Below are positions 51,117-62,885 of a stretch of DNA of 64,000 bases, piece after piece. This DNA is from Aestuariivirga sp. (GTDB taxonomy: Bacteria > Pseudomonadota > Alphaproteobacteria > Rhizobiales > Aestuariivirgaceae): contig NZ_JADCDA010000014.1 in assembly GCF_020252405.1 (NCBI RefSeq), positions 1 through 64,000 on the forward strand, written 5' to 3'. The notes under the pieces are model-generated. The model was not told the DNA's origin, ran no database searches, and saw only the letters and a program-made list of their open reading frames with translations. A program made the translations under genes and the position numbers. Each line of letters opens with the position of its first letter. Position 1 is the stretch's first letter.

Positions 51117-51965
51117 ATGGGCAATTCCGGCTTTTTCGACGCCATCATTCCGCTCCGCTTCCGCAAATCGGTGCCGGTGGTCACCCACGTCAGGCTTGAA
51201 GGCGCCATCGGCATCGGCACGCCGCTCAGGCCCGCGCTCACGCTGAAGTCGGTGAACGATACGCTGGAGCGCGCCTTTGGCAGAAAGGGCGTCTCTGCGG
51301 TTGCCATCTCGGTCAATTCGCCCGGCGGCTCGGCCGTGCAATCGGCGCTGATTCATGCGCGAATCCGGGAGCTTGCGGCGGAAAAGAATTTGCCCGTCCT
51401 GGTCTTCTGCGAGGATGTCGCGGCCTCGGGCGGCTATTGGCTTGCCTGTGCGGGAGACGAGATCTACGCCGATGAAAGTTCGGTGGTGGGCTCGATCGGC
51501 GTCATCTACGCCGGTTTCGGCTATGTCGAGGCGATCGCCAAGCTTGGCATCGAGCGCCGCGTTCACACGGCGGGCGAAAACAAATCGATCCTTGACCCCT
51601 TCAAGCCTGAACGCATTGAAGATGTTGAACATTTGAAGTCGCTTCAGGCCGATATCCATGACGCCTTCAAGACATTGGTGAAGGCCCGGCGCGGCGGCAA
51701 GCTGAAGACCGATGATCCGGACATCTTCTCCGGCGCCTTCTGGGTAGGCCGCCAGGCGCAGGCCCGCGGGCTGGTCGACGGCATCGGCCACATGCACCCG
51801 GTGCTCAAGCGCCGCTTCGGCGATAAACTTGTTGTCAAAAACGTGTCGCCGGCCCAGGGCTGGGGCCTCAAAAGGCTCGGTTTTGGCATCGAAGTAACTG
51901 ATATTGCTGAAAACACCATGGATGCTCTCGAAACGCGTGCATTGTGGTCCCGTTTCGGCTTATGA
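51117..51965 (+). CDS. S49-family serine peptidase (SppA/SohB-like)
   Basis: A 282-residue single-domain S49 peptidase. The nucleophile is Ser104 in EDVAASGGYWLACAG and the general base is Lys156 in GENKSILDPF. SVNSPGGS is the conserved oxyanion loop. No signal peptide or membrane anchor is evident, unlike E. coli SppA, so it may be cytosolic or peripheral. Upstream GTG 51108 would add three residues. It is 43 bases after the methyltransferase. Confidence 0.88.
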   Translation: MGNSGFFDAIIPLRFRKSVPVVTHVRLEGAIGIGTPLRPALTLKSVNDTLERAFGRKGVSAVAISVNSPGGSAVQSALIHARIRELAAEKNLPVLVFCEDVAASGGYWLACAGDEIYADESSVVGSIGVIYAGFGYVEAIAKLGIERRVHTAGENKSILDPFKPERIEDVEHLKSLQADIHDAFKTLVKARRGGKLKTDDPDIFSGAFWVGRQAQARGLVDGIGHMHPVLKRRFGDKLVVKNVSPAQGWGLKRLGFGIEVTDIAENTMDALETRALWSRFGL

Positions 51966-51996
51966 TCGTATTTTTGGAGGCTGATAGGAGGTCCCG

Positions 51997-52182
51997 ATGG
52001 TTGTGCTGAAGCTCTTCACGCTGTTCGCCGCAGCCGTGCTGTCATTCTTCGTCATCAGGCTGATGATGAGGCGTCATATGCAACCGGTCCGCGTCCGGAC
52101 CAGCCGTCCCAACCGGCAGCCCAACCAGATTCGCCGTCTCCGCCAGGACCCACGCACCGGCATCTATTACCCCGAGGCTTAA
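51997..52182 (+). CDS. Small single-span membrane protein
   Basis: A 61-residue protein with one N-terminal helix (VVLKLFTLFAAAVLSFFVIR) and a basic, Arg/Gln-rich tail ending LRQDPRTGIYYPEA. The tail DPxTGxYYP resembles small conserved Hyphomicrobiales proteins located before glyQ. AGGAGG lies just upstream at a 5-base spacing, which supports expression. The function is unknown. Confidence 0.7.
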   Translation: MVVLKLFTLFAAAVLSFFVIRLMMRRHMQPVRVRTSRPNRQPNQIRRLRQDPRTGIYYPEA

Positions 52183-52215
52183 CCCGCGGAACCAGCGTCC
52201 TCAGCGCATGTTCCG

Positions 52216-52266
52216 GAGCATGATCTTATCGTAAAAGCGGGTTCCGCTTTTGCGGACAGTGCGCTA
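52216..52266. repeat. GAGCATGATC palindromic repeat, copy c
   Basis: GAGCATGATC is intact on the left. The core is TCGTAAAAGCGGGTTCCGC then TTTTGCGG, and the right arm has decayed to ACAGTGCGCT. It lies in the gap before glyQ. Confidence 0.65.
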
Positions 52267-52297
52267 AAGTCCGGCGCGCTTTCCCGAGGCGGACCGC

Positions 52298-53209
52298 ATG
52301 GCATTAAATCCTACCCAATCCTTCCAGGACTTGATTTTGACCCTCCACGAGTATTGGGGAAGCAAAGGCTGCGTCATTTTGCAGCCCTATGACATGGAGG
52401 TGGGTGCAGGCACCTTCCACCCCGCCACAACCTTGCGCTCGGTGGGGCGCAGGCCCTGGGCTGCGGCCTATGTTCAGCCCTCGCGCCGCCCCAAGGACGG
52501 CCGCTATGGCGAGAACCCCAATCGCCTGCAGCACTATTACCAGTACCAGGTGATCATCAAGCCATCGCCGCCCGACCTGCAGGACCTCTATCTGGGTTCG
52601 CTCGAAGCCATCGGCATTGACCGTGCGCTGCATGACATCCGCTTCGTCGAGGACGACTGGGAAAGCCCCACGCTGGGCGCCTGGGGGCTGGGCTGGGAAG
52701 TCTGGTGCGACGGCATGGAGGTCTCGCAATTCACCTACTTCCAGCAGGTCGGCGGGCTGGATTGCGCGCCGGTCTCGGGCGAACTGACTTACGGCCTCGA
52801 GCGCCTCGCCATGTATGTGCAGGGCGTCGACAATGTGTATGACCTGAACTTCAATGGCCAGGAAGGCGCAAAGCGGATCTCCTATGGCGACGTCTTCCTT
52901 CAGGCCGAGCAGGAATTCTCGCGCTATAATTTCGAGCACGCCAACACCGGGGCGCTGCTGAAGCACTTCGAGGATGCGGAGGCCGAGTGCAAGGCGCTGC
53001 TTGCCGCGGGCGACCGCGACACGCGCCATGAAATGGCACTGCCGGCCTATGACCAGTGCATCAAGGCGTCCCACACCTTCAACCTGCTTGATGCGCGCGG
53101 CGTCATCTCGGTCACCGAGCGCCAGGCCTATATTCTGCGTGTGCGCGAACTCGCCAAGGGCTGCTGCGAGGCCTGGAGCAAGACGGCGGGCGGCGGCGGC
53201 GTTGCATGA
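52298..53209 (+). CDS. glyQ: Glycyl-tRNA synthetase alpha subunit
   Basis: A 303-residue class II synthetase subunit of the alpha2beta2 type that activates glycine. The opening [20 protein letters not shown] and the motif 2 region [20 protein letters not shown] are unmistakable, and the length is standard. It is followed, not directly by glyS, but by a small CDGSH gene 75 bases on. Confidence 0.97.
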   Translation: MALNPTQSFQDLILTLHEYWGSKGCVILQPYDMEVGAGTFHPATTLRSVGRRPWAAAYVQPSRRPKDGRYGENPNRLQHYYQYQVIIKPSPPDLQDLYLGSLEAIGIDRALHDIRFVEDDWESPTLGAWGLGWEVWCDGMEVSQFTYFQQVGGLDCAPVSGELTYGLERLAMYVQGVDNVYDLNFNGQEGAKRISYGDVFLQAEQEFSRYNFEHANTGALLKHFEDAEAECKALLAAGDRDTRHEMALPAYDQCIKASHTFNLLDARGVISVTERQAYILRVRELAKGCCEAWSKTAGGGGVA

Positions 53210-53284
53210 TACCCCGGGGTTGACTAGGTGCGGGTGACTGCCGATACCGTAACTCGATCAATGACCAAATCAGGGGAGCCTTCC

Positions 53285-53524
53285 ATGTCCGAACCCACCA
53301 TTGCCCAGAAGTCGCCCATCCCCGTCGAGGTCGAGGCCGGCAAGGATTACTGGTGGTGCTCCTGCGGCCAGTCCAGGAACCAGCCCTTCTGCGACGGCTC
53401 GCACAAGGGCTCGTCCTTCACGCCGGTGAGGTGGACGGCGGAGGAGTCCGGCCGCAAGTTCTTCTGCGCCTGCAAGCACACCAAGCAGCCGGTGTTCTGC
53501 GACGGCAGCCACAAGGCGCTGTGA
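53285..53524 (+). CDS. Double CDGSH iron-sulfur protein
   Basis: A 79-residue protein with two CDGSH clusters. The first reads CSCGQSRNQPFCDGSHKG (CxCx8CDGSH). The second reads CACKHTKQPVFCDGSHK. Each binds a 2Fe-2S cluster through three Cys and one His. The double form is the bacterial relative of mitoNEET/Miner2. It probably serves electron or cluster transfer. ATG 53285 follows AGGGGAG at a 7-base spacing; the frame's GTG at 53228 is not needed. It sits between glyQ and glyS. Confidence 0.88.
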   Translation: MSEPTIAQKSPIPVEVEAGKDYWWCSCGQSRNQPFCDGSHKGSSFTPVRWTAEESGRKFFCACKHTKQPVFCDGSHKAL

Positions 53525-53584
53525 CCCCGAGGGGTGACAAGCCGGGAGGAGGCTGCTAATCGGCGGACCCTCCCGGAGTGCCTG

Positions 53585-55597
53585 ATGCCTGAACTTCTGA
53601 TCGAACTGTTTTCCGAGGAAATCCCCGCCGGCATGCAGGCCAGAGCGGCGGAAAACCTTCGCCAGATGGTCACCAATGCCCTGGTCGGGGCGGGCCTCAC
53701 CTATGAGGGCGCCCAGGCCCATGGCGGGGCGCGCCGCCTGGTGCTCTCGGTCGAGGGGCTGGACGCAAAGGCGGCGGATGTGAACGAGGAGCGCAAAGGT
53801 CCCCGCGTCGATGCGTCCCAATCCGCCATCGAAGGCTTCCTCAAATCGACGGGCCTCAGCCTCGGCCAGCTCAGGGTGCAGGATGACAAGAAGGGCCAGT
53901 TCTATCTGGCCGTCATACGCAAGCCCGGCCGCACGGCCACGGACGTCGTTGCTGACATCGTGCCGGACATCGTGCGCAAGTTCCCCTGGCCCAAGTCGAT
54001 GCGCTGGGGGTCCGGCCCGCTTCGCTGGGTGCGCCCGCTGCATTCCATCGTCTGCACCTTCGATGGCGAGGTCGTGCCCTTCGAGATCGACGGTATCCGC
54101 AGCGGCAACATCACCCGCGGCCACCGCTTCATGGGCGCGCAGCACATCGAGGTGCGCCGCTTCGAGGACTATGCGCTGAAGCTGGCGAAGAACTTCGTGG
54201 TCGTCGATGCCGGTGCGCGCGTCGAGACGATCCGCACGGAAGCGCGCAATCTCGCCTTCGCACAGGGCCTCGAACTGATCGAGGACGAGGGCCTCCTGAA
54301 GGAAACCGCAGGCCTCGTCGAATGGCCCGTGGTGCTGATGGGCAGCTTCGATGAAAGCTTCCTCTCGGTTCCGCCGGAGGTGATCGCCACCTCGCTCAAG
54401 ACCCACCAGAAGTGCTTTGCCCTTCGCCATGCCGCGACGGGCAAGCTTGCCAACCGCTACCTGCTGGTGTCGAACCTCGTGGCCAGGGACGGCGGCAAGA
54501 CCATCGTCGCCGGCAACAACAAGGTCATCGCCGCCAGGCTCTCGGACGCCAAGTTCTTCTGGGACCAGGACCGCAAGGTGAAGCTGGAGGAGTGGGCGAA
54601 GAAGCTTGACGCCATCACCTTCCACGCCAAGCTCGGCAACCAGGGCGAACGCGTGCAGCGCATCGAAACGCTTGCTGCAGAGATTGCGAAGAAGATCGGC
54701 GCTGACCCTGAAAAGGCCAGGCTCGCCGCGCGCCTCGCCAAGGCCGACCTCGTCACTGGCATGGTCGGCGAATTCCCCGAACTGCAGGGCCTGATGGGCC
54801 GCTACTACGCGCTGGATCAGCACGTGGACCCGGACGTCGCCGATGCAATCCGCGATCACTATAAGCCGGTGGGGCCGACTGATTCCATTCCGGTGTCCGC
54901 TGTGGGTCAGGCTGTTGCCTTGGCTGACAAGCTCGACACGCTCAACGGCTTCTGGTCCATCGATGAAAAGCCCACGGGCTCCAAGGATCCTTACGCGCTG
55001 CGCCGTTCCGCGCTCGGCGTCATCCGCATCATCCTCGACAAGAACCTGCGTCTGCCGCTCGCCTTCTGCGGCGACGACCTCATCGCCTTCTTCGCCGATC
55101 GCCTGAAGGTGCACTTGAAGGAACAGGGCAAGCGGCATGACCTGATCGATGCGGTCTTCGCGCTCGGCAACCAGAATGACCTGCTGATGGTCACGAAGCG
55201 CGTCGAGGCGCTGTCGAGCTTCCTCGAGACAGAGGATGGCAAGAACCTGCTGGCCGGCGTCAAGCGCGCATCCAACATTCTCCGCATCGAGGAGAAGAAG
55301 GACGGCAAGTCGTTTGATGGCGACGTGAACATCGCCCAGCTCATCAAGGGCGAGGAGAAGGCGCTGCACACGGCGATCACCCAGGCCATGGGCCAGCTGC
55401 GCCGGGCGCTGCGCGAGGAGGATTTCGCCGCGGCCATGACGGCGCTCGCCAAGCTGCGCGTGCCCGTCGATGCCTTCTTCGAGCATGTGACGGTCAACGA
55501 CAAGGACGCCACCTTCCGCGAAAACCGCCTGCGCCTCCTGAACCACATCCGCGCCGCCACGGCGGAAGTGGCGGATTTCTCGAAGATCGAGGGGTGA
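53585..55597 (+). CDS. glyS: Glycyl-tRNA synthetase beta subunit
   Basis: A 670-residue subunit that binds tRNA-Gly for the alpha subunit. The N-terminus [17 protein letters not shown], the [20 protein letters not shown] segment and the central DFS-like region [20 protein letters not shown] are family features. A C-terminal anticodon-binding domain is present. ATG 53585 (PELLIEL) is certain from the conserved start. No gene lies in 55598-55931 (334 bases), which carries a repeat. Confidence 0.96.
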   Translation: MPELLIELFSEEIPAGMQARAAENLRQMVTNALVGAGLTYEGAQAHGGARRLVLSVEGLDAKAADVNEERKGPRVDASQSAIEGFLKSTGLSLGQLRVQDDKKGQFYLAVIRKPGRTATDVVADIVPDIVRKFPWPKSMRWGSGPLRWVRPLHSIVCTFDGEVVPFEIDGIRSGNITRGHRFMGAQHIEVRRFEDYALKLAKNFVVVDAGARVETIRTEARNLAFAQGLELIEDEGLLKETAGLVEWPVVLMGSFDESFLSVPPEVIATSLKTHQKCFALRHAATGKLANRYLLVSNLVARDGGKTIVAGNNKVIAARLSDAKFFWDQDRKVKLEEWAKKLDAITFHAKLGNQGERVQRIETLAAEIAKKIGADPEKARLAARLAKADLVTGMVGEFPELQGLMGRYYALDQHVDPDVADAIRDHYKPVGPTDSIPVSAVGQAVALADKLDTLNGFWSIDEKPTGSKDPYALRRSALGVIRIILDKNLRLPLAFCGDDLIAFFADRLKVHLKEQGKRHDLIDAVFALGNQNDLLMVTKRVEALSSFLETEDGKNLLAGVKRASNILRIEEKKDGKSFDGDVNIAQLIKGEEKALHTAITQAMGQLRRALREEDFAAAMTALAKLRVPVDAFFEHVTVNDKDATFRENRLRLLNHIRAATAEVADFSKIEG

Positions 55598-55648
55598 AGA
55601 CCACACCCGACTTCCCCCGCTGGGGATTGTCTTCTGGATGCTCATTCT

Positions 55649-55807
55649 GTCTTCTCCCGCTTCTTCAGCGGGAGAAGAAGGGACCCGTTGCGGAACGCAA
55701 CGGGGAGATGAGGGAAAACGGGCGCTGTATTTGGTCCGGAGACGGCATTCCCTCACCTCCCCCAACTTCGTTGGGTCCCCTTCCTCTCCCGCAGGGCGGG
55801 AGAGGAC
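55649..55807. repeat. 159-bp composite palindrome, copy 2 (inverted)
   Basis: It is the reverse complement of the unit at 17899-18057 with only scattered changes: CTTCTCCCGC...GCGGGAGAAG, CCGTTGCGGAACGCAACGG, CCCAACTTCGTTGGG and CTCTCCCGC/GCGGGAGAG. Both units are 159 bases. It fills about half of the gap between glyS and the MFS gene. Confidence 0.8.
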
Positions 55808-55931
55808 GATGGGCCGTCTCCAGCCGGACAGCATTCATTAGACAGAGCCACGCCCTCCAAGCAATGCTGGTCCCAGTGATTTGGCAAAGGTGCCGTTTGG
55901 ACCTAGGCCGCCGCTTTGTTATGCAGTGTCT

Positions 55932-57167
55932 ATGACCGCCCCCTCCGCCTACACGCCGGACAGCCGCCATGCCTGGATCAGGCTGTTCATCTCGCTGGTG
56001 CTCGCCGTGGTGGGCGGCATCGGGCTGTGGCTCGCTGTGGTGGTGCTGCCGACGATCCAGGCCGAGTTCGGGGTGGACCGGGCAGGCGCGTCCTTCCCTT
56101 ACACCGCCACCTTCCTCGGCTTCGCGGCCGGCGGCTTCGTGATGGGCAAGCTGGCGGACAGGTTCGGCATCACCGTGCCCATCACCATCGCGGGCGTTGC
56201 GCTGGGTGCCGGCTTCTTCCTCGCGGCCATATCGACGAGCTACTGGCAGTTCGTCGCCGTGCAGGCGGTGTTCATCGGCTTCCTCGGTTCGGCTGCCACC
56301 TTCGGGCCGCTGGTGGCGGATGCCTCGCAGTGGTTCCTCAAGCGCCGCGGCATTGCGATTGCCATCGTGGCGAGCGGCAACTACATCGCGGGCGCCATCT
56401 GGCCACCCTTCATGCAGGCCGCGATTCAGAGCTATGGCTGGCGCTGGACCTACATGGCGATCGGCGTGCTCTGTGTTGTGGTCATGGTGCCGGGCGCGCA
56501 GCTTCTGAGGAAGCGCCCGCATTTCCATGATTCGGCAAGCCCCGCGAGCCGCGGCGCCGGCCAGAAGGGCCTTCTGCCCCGCCACCGCTTCCTGTTCCCC
56601 GCCCTCGTTCTGGCGGGGCTTTCCTGCTGTGTCGCCATGTCGATGCCGCAGGTCCACATCGTCGCCTATTGCGCCGATCTCGGTTATGGCCCGGCGCGCG
56701 GGGCCGAAATGCTGTCGATCATGCTGGGCTTCGGCGTGCTGAGCCGCCTCGTCTCCGGCCTTGTCGCCGACAAGTTGGGTGGCCTCACAACACTCATCGC
56801 CGGCTCCGCCATGCAGACGCTGGCGCTCATCGCCTATATCCCCTTCGACGGGCTGGCCTCGCTCTATGTCGTCTCCGCCATCTTCGGGCTGTCCCAGGGC
56901 GGCATCGTGCCAAGCTATGCGCTGATCATCCGCGATCATTTCCCGGCGCGCGAGGCGGGCACGCGCATCTCGACTGTCTTGACCGCCACCGTCTTCGGCA
57001 TGGCGCTGGGCGGCTGGATGTCAGGCGAGATCTATGACTGGACGGGCTCCTACACCATGGCCTTTCTCAATGGCGTGGCCTGGAACGTGCTGAACCTGTC
57101 GATTGCCCTGTGGATCCTCTTTGTGCGTTACCCCCGCAGCCCGTCGCTTACGCCTGCCGCCGCCTGA
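55932..57167 (+). CDS. Major-facilitator transporter, 12 helices
   Basis: A 411-residue MFS permease. GFVMGKLADRFGI is the A-motif-like loop between helices 2 and 3. Helices continue through LSCCVAMSMPQVHIVAY and SRLVSGLVADKLGG. The form is close to the oxalate/formate and monocarboxylate MFS group. The substrate is unknown. ATG 55932 is chosen because the upstream part of the frame has no helix and no ribosome site. Confidence 0.85.
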   Translation: MTAPSAYTPDSRHAWIRLFISLVLAVVGGIGLWLAVVVLPTIQAEFGVDRAGASFPYTATFLGFAAGGFVMGKLADRFGITVPITIAGVALGAGFFLAAISTSYWQFVAVQAVFIGFLGSAATFGPLVADASQWFLKRRGIAIAIVASGNYIAGAIWPPFMQAAIQSYGWRWTYMAIGVLCVVVMVPGAQLLRKRPHFHDSASPASRGAGQKGLLPRHRFLFPALVLAGLSCCVAMSMPQVHIVAYCADLGYGPARGAEMLSIMLGFGVLSRLVSGLVADKLGGLTTLIAGSAMQTLALIAYIPFDGLASLYVVSAIFGLSQGGIVPSYALIIRDHFPAREAGTRISTVLTATVFGMALGGWMSGEIYDWTGSYTMAFLNGVAWNVLNLSIALWILFVRYPRSPSLTPAAA

Positions 57168-57298
57168 GGCCTGCCACGCCGCCGTGTCGCATCAGCGATA
57201 TTGCGTTGCACGCATCACGGTCCTGTGATTGTCTAACGTGCGGGCCGCTGCCCGGTAGAAGCCTTCATAAGCGACGTCAAGCAATGGGAAGACCTGTC

Positions 57299-59974
<2,676 letters not shown>

Positions 59975-60063
59975 GTTTTTCCGAATTGTGGCAGGGGGTT
60001 AACCACGCCTTCACCTTGTCACGGTTCAGGCCCAAAAGTGACGATCCCGGGTTGCCCGCATGG

Positions 60064-60077
60064 TTAACCTATGTTAA
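60064..60077 (+). promoter_or_regulatory. Possible CtrA-type TTAA box ahead of the cell-wall hydrolase
   Basis: TTAACCTATGTTAA is two TTAA half sites with a 6-base spacer; the usual CtrA motif has seven. A third TTAACC lies at 59999-60004 and TTAAC at 60105. The box is about 75 bases before the hydrolase. The spacing makes CtrA control possible, not shown. Confidence 0.3.
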
Positions 60078-60150
60078 ACGGGACCCCGATAGACTACCGC
60101 GATCTTAACAGCGCCGTAAAAAATTGCGGCCCACGGTGTGTCGAGGGGAA

Positions 60151-61122
60151 GTGAAGAAAACAGCGCGTCGAAAAAAAGCAGGGCCCGTCGGCTTCTGGGA
60201 CATCGAGAACCACGCCACACCGAGGAAGCGAGGCGTGCTTGCCGACCATGGTCCCATGGTCGTCGCCGGGGTAATGCTTGTTCTGGCTTTCGCCTTTGCC
60301 GGTCACTACATGGGGCAGAACGCTGTGGCCCATAATGCCGACCCGGGCGACACCATTGAAAATCTTTTCGGCCCGTCCTCCAACATTCTCGCCAAGAGCT
60401 CACTGGCGCCGGAACAGGTCGGCCTCCCGGCGGCTGGCTCTTCCGCATTCACGTCCCAGTCCGTTTATCAGGAGCAGACCGTCGCGAGCGGCGGCAAGGG
60501 CGACAAGCCTGTGGTGCTTCAGGCCACCATCGTCGAAAAGCAGCAGGTGCGGATCGTTCCCGCCTCCGTCAACATGAGCGAGGACGACACGCAGACCCCC
60601 AGTGTGATCGTCAAGGGTCCGTCGCCGCATAAGGTGTTGCAGGGCATCCAGCTCAAGCGCACGGTCGCCGCCGCCCGGAAGCCCGCCGGCCAGGCGGCCC
60701 AAAAGGCCATCGCCATGCGCCGCTTCCAGGCGGCCGAGGAAAACTGCCTCGCCCGCGCGGTCTATTTCGAGGCCCGGTCGGAGTCGCAGCTGGGCCAGCT
60801 GGCAGTCGCCAAGGTCATCCTCAACCGCGTCAAGGACCCGGAATATCCGAAGTCGATATGCGGCGTGGTCTATCAGGGTTCGGGCCGCCGCAACTCCTGC
60901 CAATTCTCCTTCGCCTGTGACGGCCTGCCGGACGATGTGCGCAGCGCCGCCGCCTGGGCCAACGCCAAACGTATCGCCCAGATGGCCATGTCGGGTGACG
61001 CGAAGGTGGCCGCCATCGGCACGGCCACCAACTACCACGCGGACTACGTCAACCCCAAATGGGCCAAGAGCATGAAGCGCCTGATCAAGATCGGCCGCCA
61101 CGTGTTCTACGAAGAGGGCTGA
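60151..61122 (+). CDS. SleB-type cell-wall hydrolase, membrane anchored
   Basis: A 323-residue protein. A basic N-terminus (KKTARRKKAGPVG) is followed by one membrane helix (about residues 36-52, MVVAGVMLVLAFAFAGH). A disordered linker comes next, then a C-terminal Hydrolase_2 domain with ENCLARAVYFEARSESQLGQ, CQFSFACDG and TNYHADYVNP. This domain in SleB cleaves muramic bonds in peptidoglycan. The start is GTG 60151 after GAGGGG, close spaced; TTG 60124 is the alternative. The helix places the catalytic part in the periplasm. A terminator follows. Confidence 0.85.
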   Translation: MKKTARRKKAGPVGFWDIENHATPRKRGVLADHGPMVVAGVMLVLAFAFAGHYMGQNAVAHNADPGDTIENLFGPSSNILAKSSLAPEQVGLPAAGSSAFTSQSVYQEQTVASGGKGDKPVVLQATIVEKQQVRIVPASVNMSEDDTQTPSVIVKGPSPHKVLQGIQLKRTVAAARKPAGQAAQKAIAMRRFQAAEENCLARAVYFEARSESQLGQLAVAKVILNRVKDPEYPKSICGVVYQGSGRRNSCQFSFACDGLPDDVRSAAAWANAKRIAQMAMSGDAKVAAIGTATNYHADYVNPKWAKSMKRLIKIGRHVFYEEG

Positions 61123-61145
61123 CCGGCCTGCATGGCAGGGTTCGG

Positions 61146-61172
61146 CAGGGCGCCTTCGGGCGCTCTTTTTGT
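61146..61172 (+). terminator. Rho-independent terminator after the hydrolase gene
   Basis: GCGCC-TTCG-GGCGC (61150-61163), a stable UUCG-type tetraloop hairpin, is followed by TCTTTTTGTTT. It lies 28 bases after the stop and is a clear intrinsic terminator. Confidence 0.8.
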
Positions 61173-61190
61173 TTCGGTCGCTCCCCGCTG

Positions 61191-61243
61191 GCGCATGATC
61201 CCAACGCAAAAGTGGAACCCGCTTTTGCGATAAGATCATGCTC
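61191..61243. repeat. GAGCATGATC palindromic repeat, copy d
   Basis: The left arm GCGCATGATC has one change; the right arm GATCATGCTC is intact. The core is CGCAAAAGTGGAACCCGCTT then TTGCG. At 61266 a further related hairpin (TTCGACCAGGCGG, then TTCCACCTGATCGGAA) follows, so the gap up to 61376 is mostly repeat. Confidence 0.7.
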
Positions 61244-61376
61244 CAGCTTATGATCGGGCGCATGTTTCGACCAGGCGGTTCCACCTGATCGGAATATGCT
61301 CGGGACGGAGCGCCAGCTTCCACTGGCATGACGGCAAGGTGTGGGGTTAATCTCCGCGAATCGAGTGGGGTTCCTT

Positions 61377-62660
61377 ATGATCGGTCTTCTGGTGAAAAAC
61401 GCGACGCTCGCCGATGGGCGCAAGGTGGATATTGCCTGTGCGGGCGGCAAGATCGCCGAAGTGTCTCCCGTTATCACAGCCGAGGCGCGCGAGACCATCG
61501 ATGCCACGGGCTGTCTCGTGTCGCCGCCCTTCATTGACGCGCATTTCCACATGGATGCGACGCTGTCTCTTGGGCTTCCGCGCTACAACCAGTCCGGCAC
61601 GCTGCTCGAAGGCATCCGGCTGTGGGGCGAACTGAAGCCGCTGCTGACGCATGAGGCGGTGATCGAGCGGGCGATGCGCTATTGCGACCTTGCGGTCAGC
61701 CAGGGGTTGCTCGCCATCCGCACCCATGTGGATGTGTGCGACGACCGGCTGCTCTGCGTCGAGGCGCTGCTTGAAGTCAGGAAGCGCGTCAAGCCCTATA
61801 TCGACCTGCAGCTCGTCGCCTTCCCGCAGGACGGCTTCTACCGCGATCCCTCGGCCAGGACGAACCTGCTGCGCGCGCTCGACCTCGGTGTCGATGTGGT
61901 GGGTGGCATTCCGCATGGCGAGCGCACCATGGCGGATGGGGCGCGGAGCATGACGGAGCTGTGCGCGATCGCGGCTGAGCGCGGGCTGCTTGTCGACATT
62001 CATTGCGACGAGACCGATGACCCGTGGTCGCGTCATGTCGAGGCGCTCGTCTATGAGACGCAGCGGCTGGGGCTCAAGGGGCGTGTGGTCGGCTCGCACC
62101 TCACATCGATGCATTCGATGGACAATTATTATGCCTCGAAGCTGATCGGGCTGATGGCGGAGGCTGAGCTCCATGCCACGCCCAACCCGCTCATCAACAT
62201 CACGCTGCAGGGCCGGCATGACACCTACCCCAAGCGCCGCGGCATGACGCGCGTGCCGGAGCTGCGCGCGGCGGGGATCACGGTCTCCTTCGGCCACGAC
62301 TGCGTGATGGACCCCTGGTATCCCCTCGGCCAGGGCGACATGCTGGAGGCGGCCTCCATGGGCATCCACGTCGCGCTGATGACGAGCCCGGAGCAGATGC
62401 GCTGGGCCTTCGATGCGGTGACGGTGAACCCGGCGAAGGCGCTGCATCTTGAAGGTTACGGCATCGAGAAGGGCTGCAATGCCGACTTCGTGGTGCTGCA
62501 GGCGAAGAACCCGGTGGAGGCGCTGCGGCTCAAAGCCAACCGCCTGAAGGTGATCAGGCGCGGCAAGGTGATCGCCGAGACGCCGGAACGGGTGGCGGCG
62601 CTGCATCTGGACGGGCGCCCGGCCACGGTGAATGGAGCAGATTACGCGCCGAGGGCGTGA
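61377..62660 (+). CDS. CodA-like amidohydrolase (cytosine deaminase family)
   Basis: A 427-residue metal-dependent amidohydrolase, the same length as E. coli cytosine deaminase. Metal ligands are seen in DAHFHMDATLS (HxH), DIHCDETDDPW (His and Glu), SHLTSMHSM and FGHDCVMDPWYPLG (Asp). LVNIHLQGR/YPKRRG-like segments (NITLQGRHDTYPKRRGMTR) agree with CodA. The residue after the metal Asp is Cys, where CodA has Asp314, so the substrate may differ from cytosine. ATG 61377 was chosen over GTG 61341. No transporter is adjacent. Confidence 0.82.
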   Translation: MIGLLVKNATLADGRKVDIACAGGKIAEVSPVITAEARETIDATGCLVSPPFIDAHFHMDATLSLGLPRYNQSGTLLEGIRLWGELKPLLTHEAVIERAMRYCDLAVSQGLLAIRTHVDVCDDRLLCVEALLEVRKRVKPYIDLQLVAFPQDGFYRDPSARTNLLRALDLGVDVVGGIPHGERTMADGARSMTELCAIAAERGLLVDIHCDETDDPWSRHVEALVYETQRLGLKGRVVGSHLTSMHSMDNYYASKLIGLMAEAELHATPNPLINITLQGRHDTYPKRRGMTRVPELRAAGITVSFGHDCVMDPWYPLGQGDMLEAASMGIHVALMTSPEQMRWAFDAVTVNPAKALHLEGYGIEKGCNADFVVLQAKNPVEALRLKANRLKVIRRGKVIAETPERVAALHLDGRPATVNGADYAPRA

Positions 62661-62746
62661 GGCGTGCGCGTCCTCTCAGCTTCCGGGGGAGAGCCACCGT
62701 GTTGAGCATCAAGCTGCATTTGCGAATTGAACACGCATCCTGCCTA

Positions 62747-62794
62747 AAGCATGATCCGCAAAAGTGAAACCTGCCTTTGCGGTAAGAGCATGCG
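62747..62794. repeat. GAGCATGATC palindromic repeat, copy e (degenerate)
   Basis: AAGCATGATC and AGAGCATGCGC bound the unit, with CGCAAAAGTGAAACC at its centre. A partial CTCCCGCC...GGGAGAAGAC palindrome follows near 62850-62875. No gene lies in 62661-62885. Confidence 0.55.
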
Positions 62795-62885
62795 CCAGTT
62801 TTGCATTAAGGCGGAGGAGGCGTTTGTGGGCGGGCGGGCTCCCTTTTTCTCCCGCCCGACAAACGGGAGAAGACTGACGGAGGGC

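Noticed and set aside
53270-55834. 854-codon minus-strand frame
   Set aside because: It is antisense to the CDGSH gene and glyS and has a shadow-like composition.
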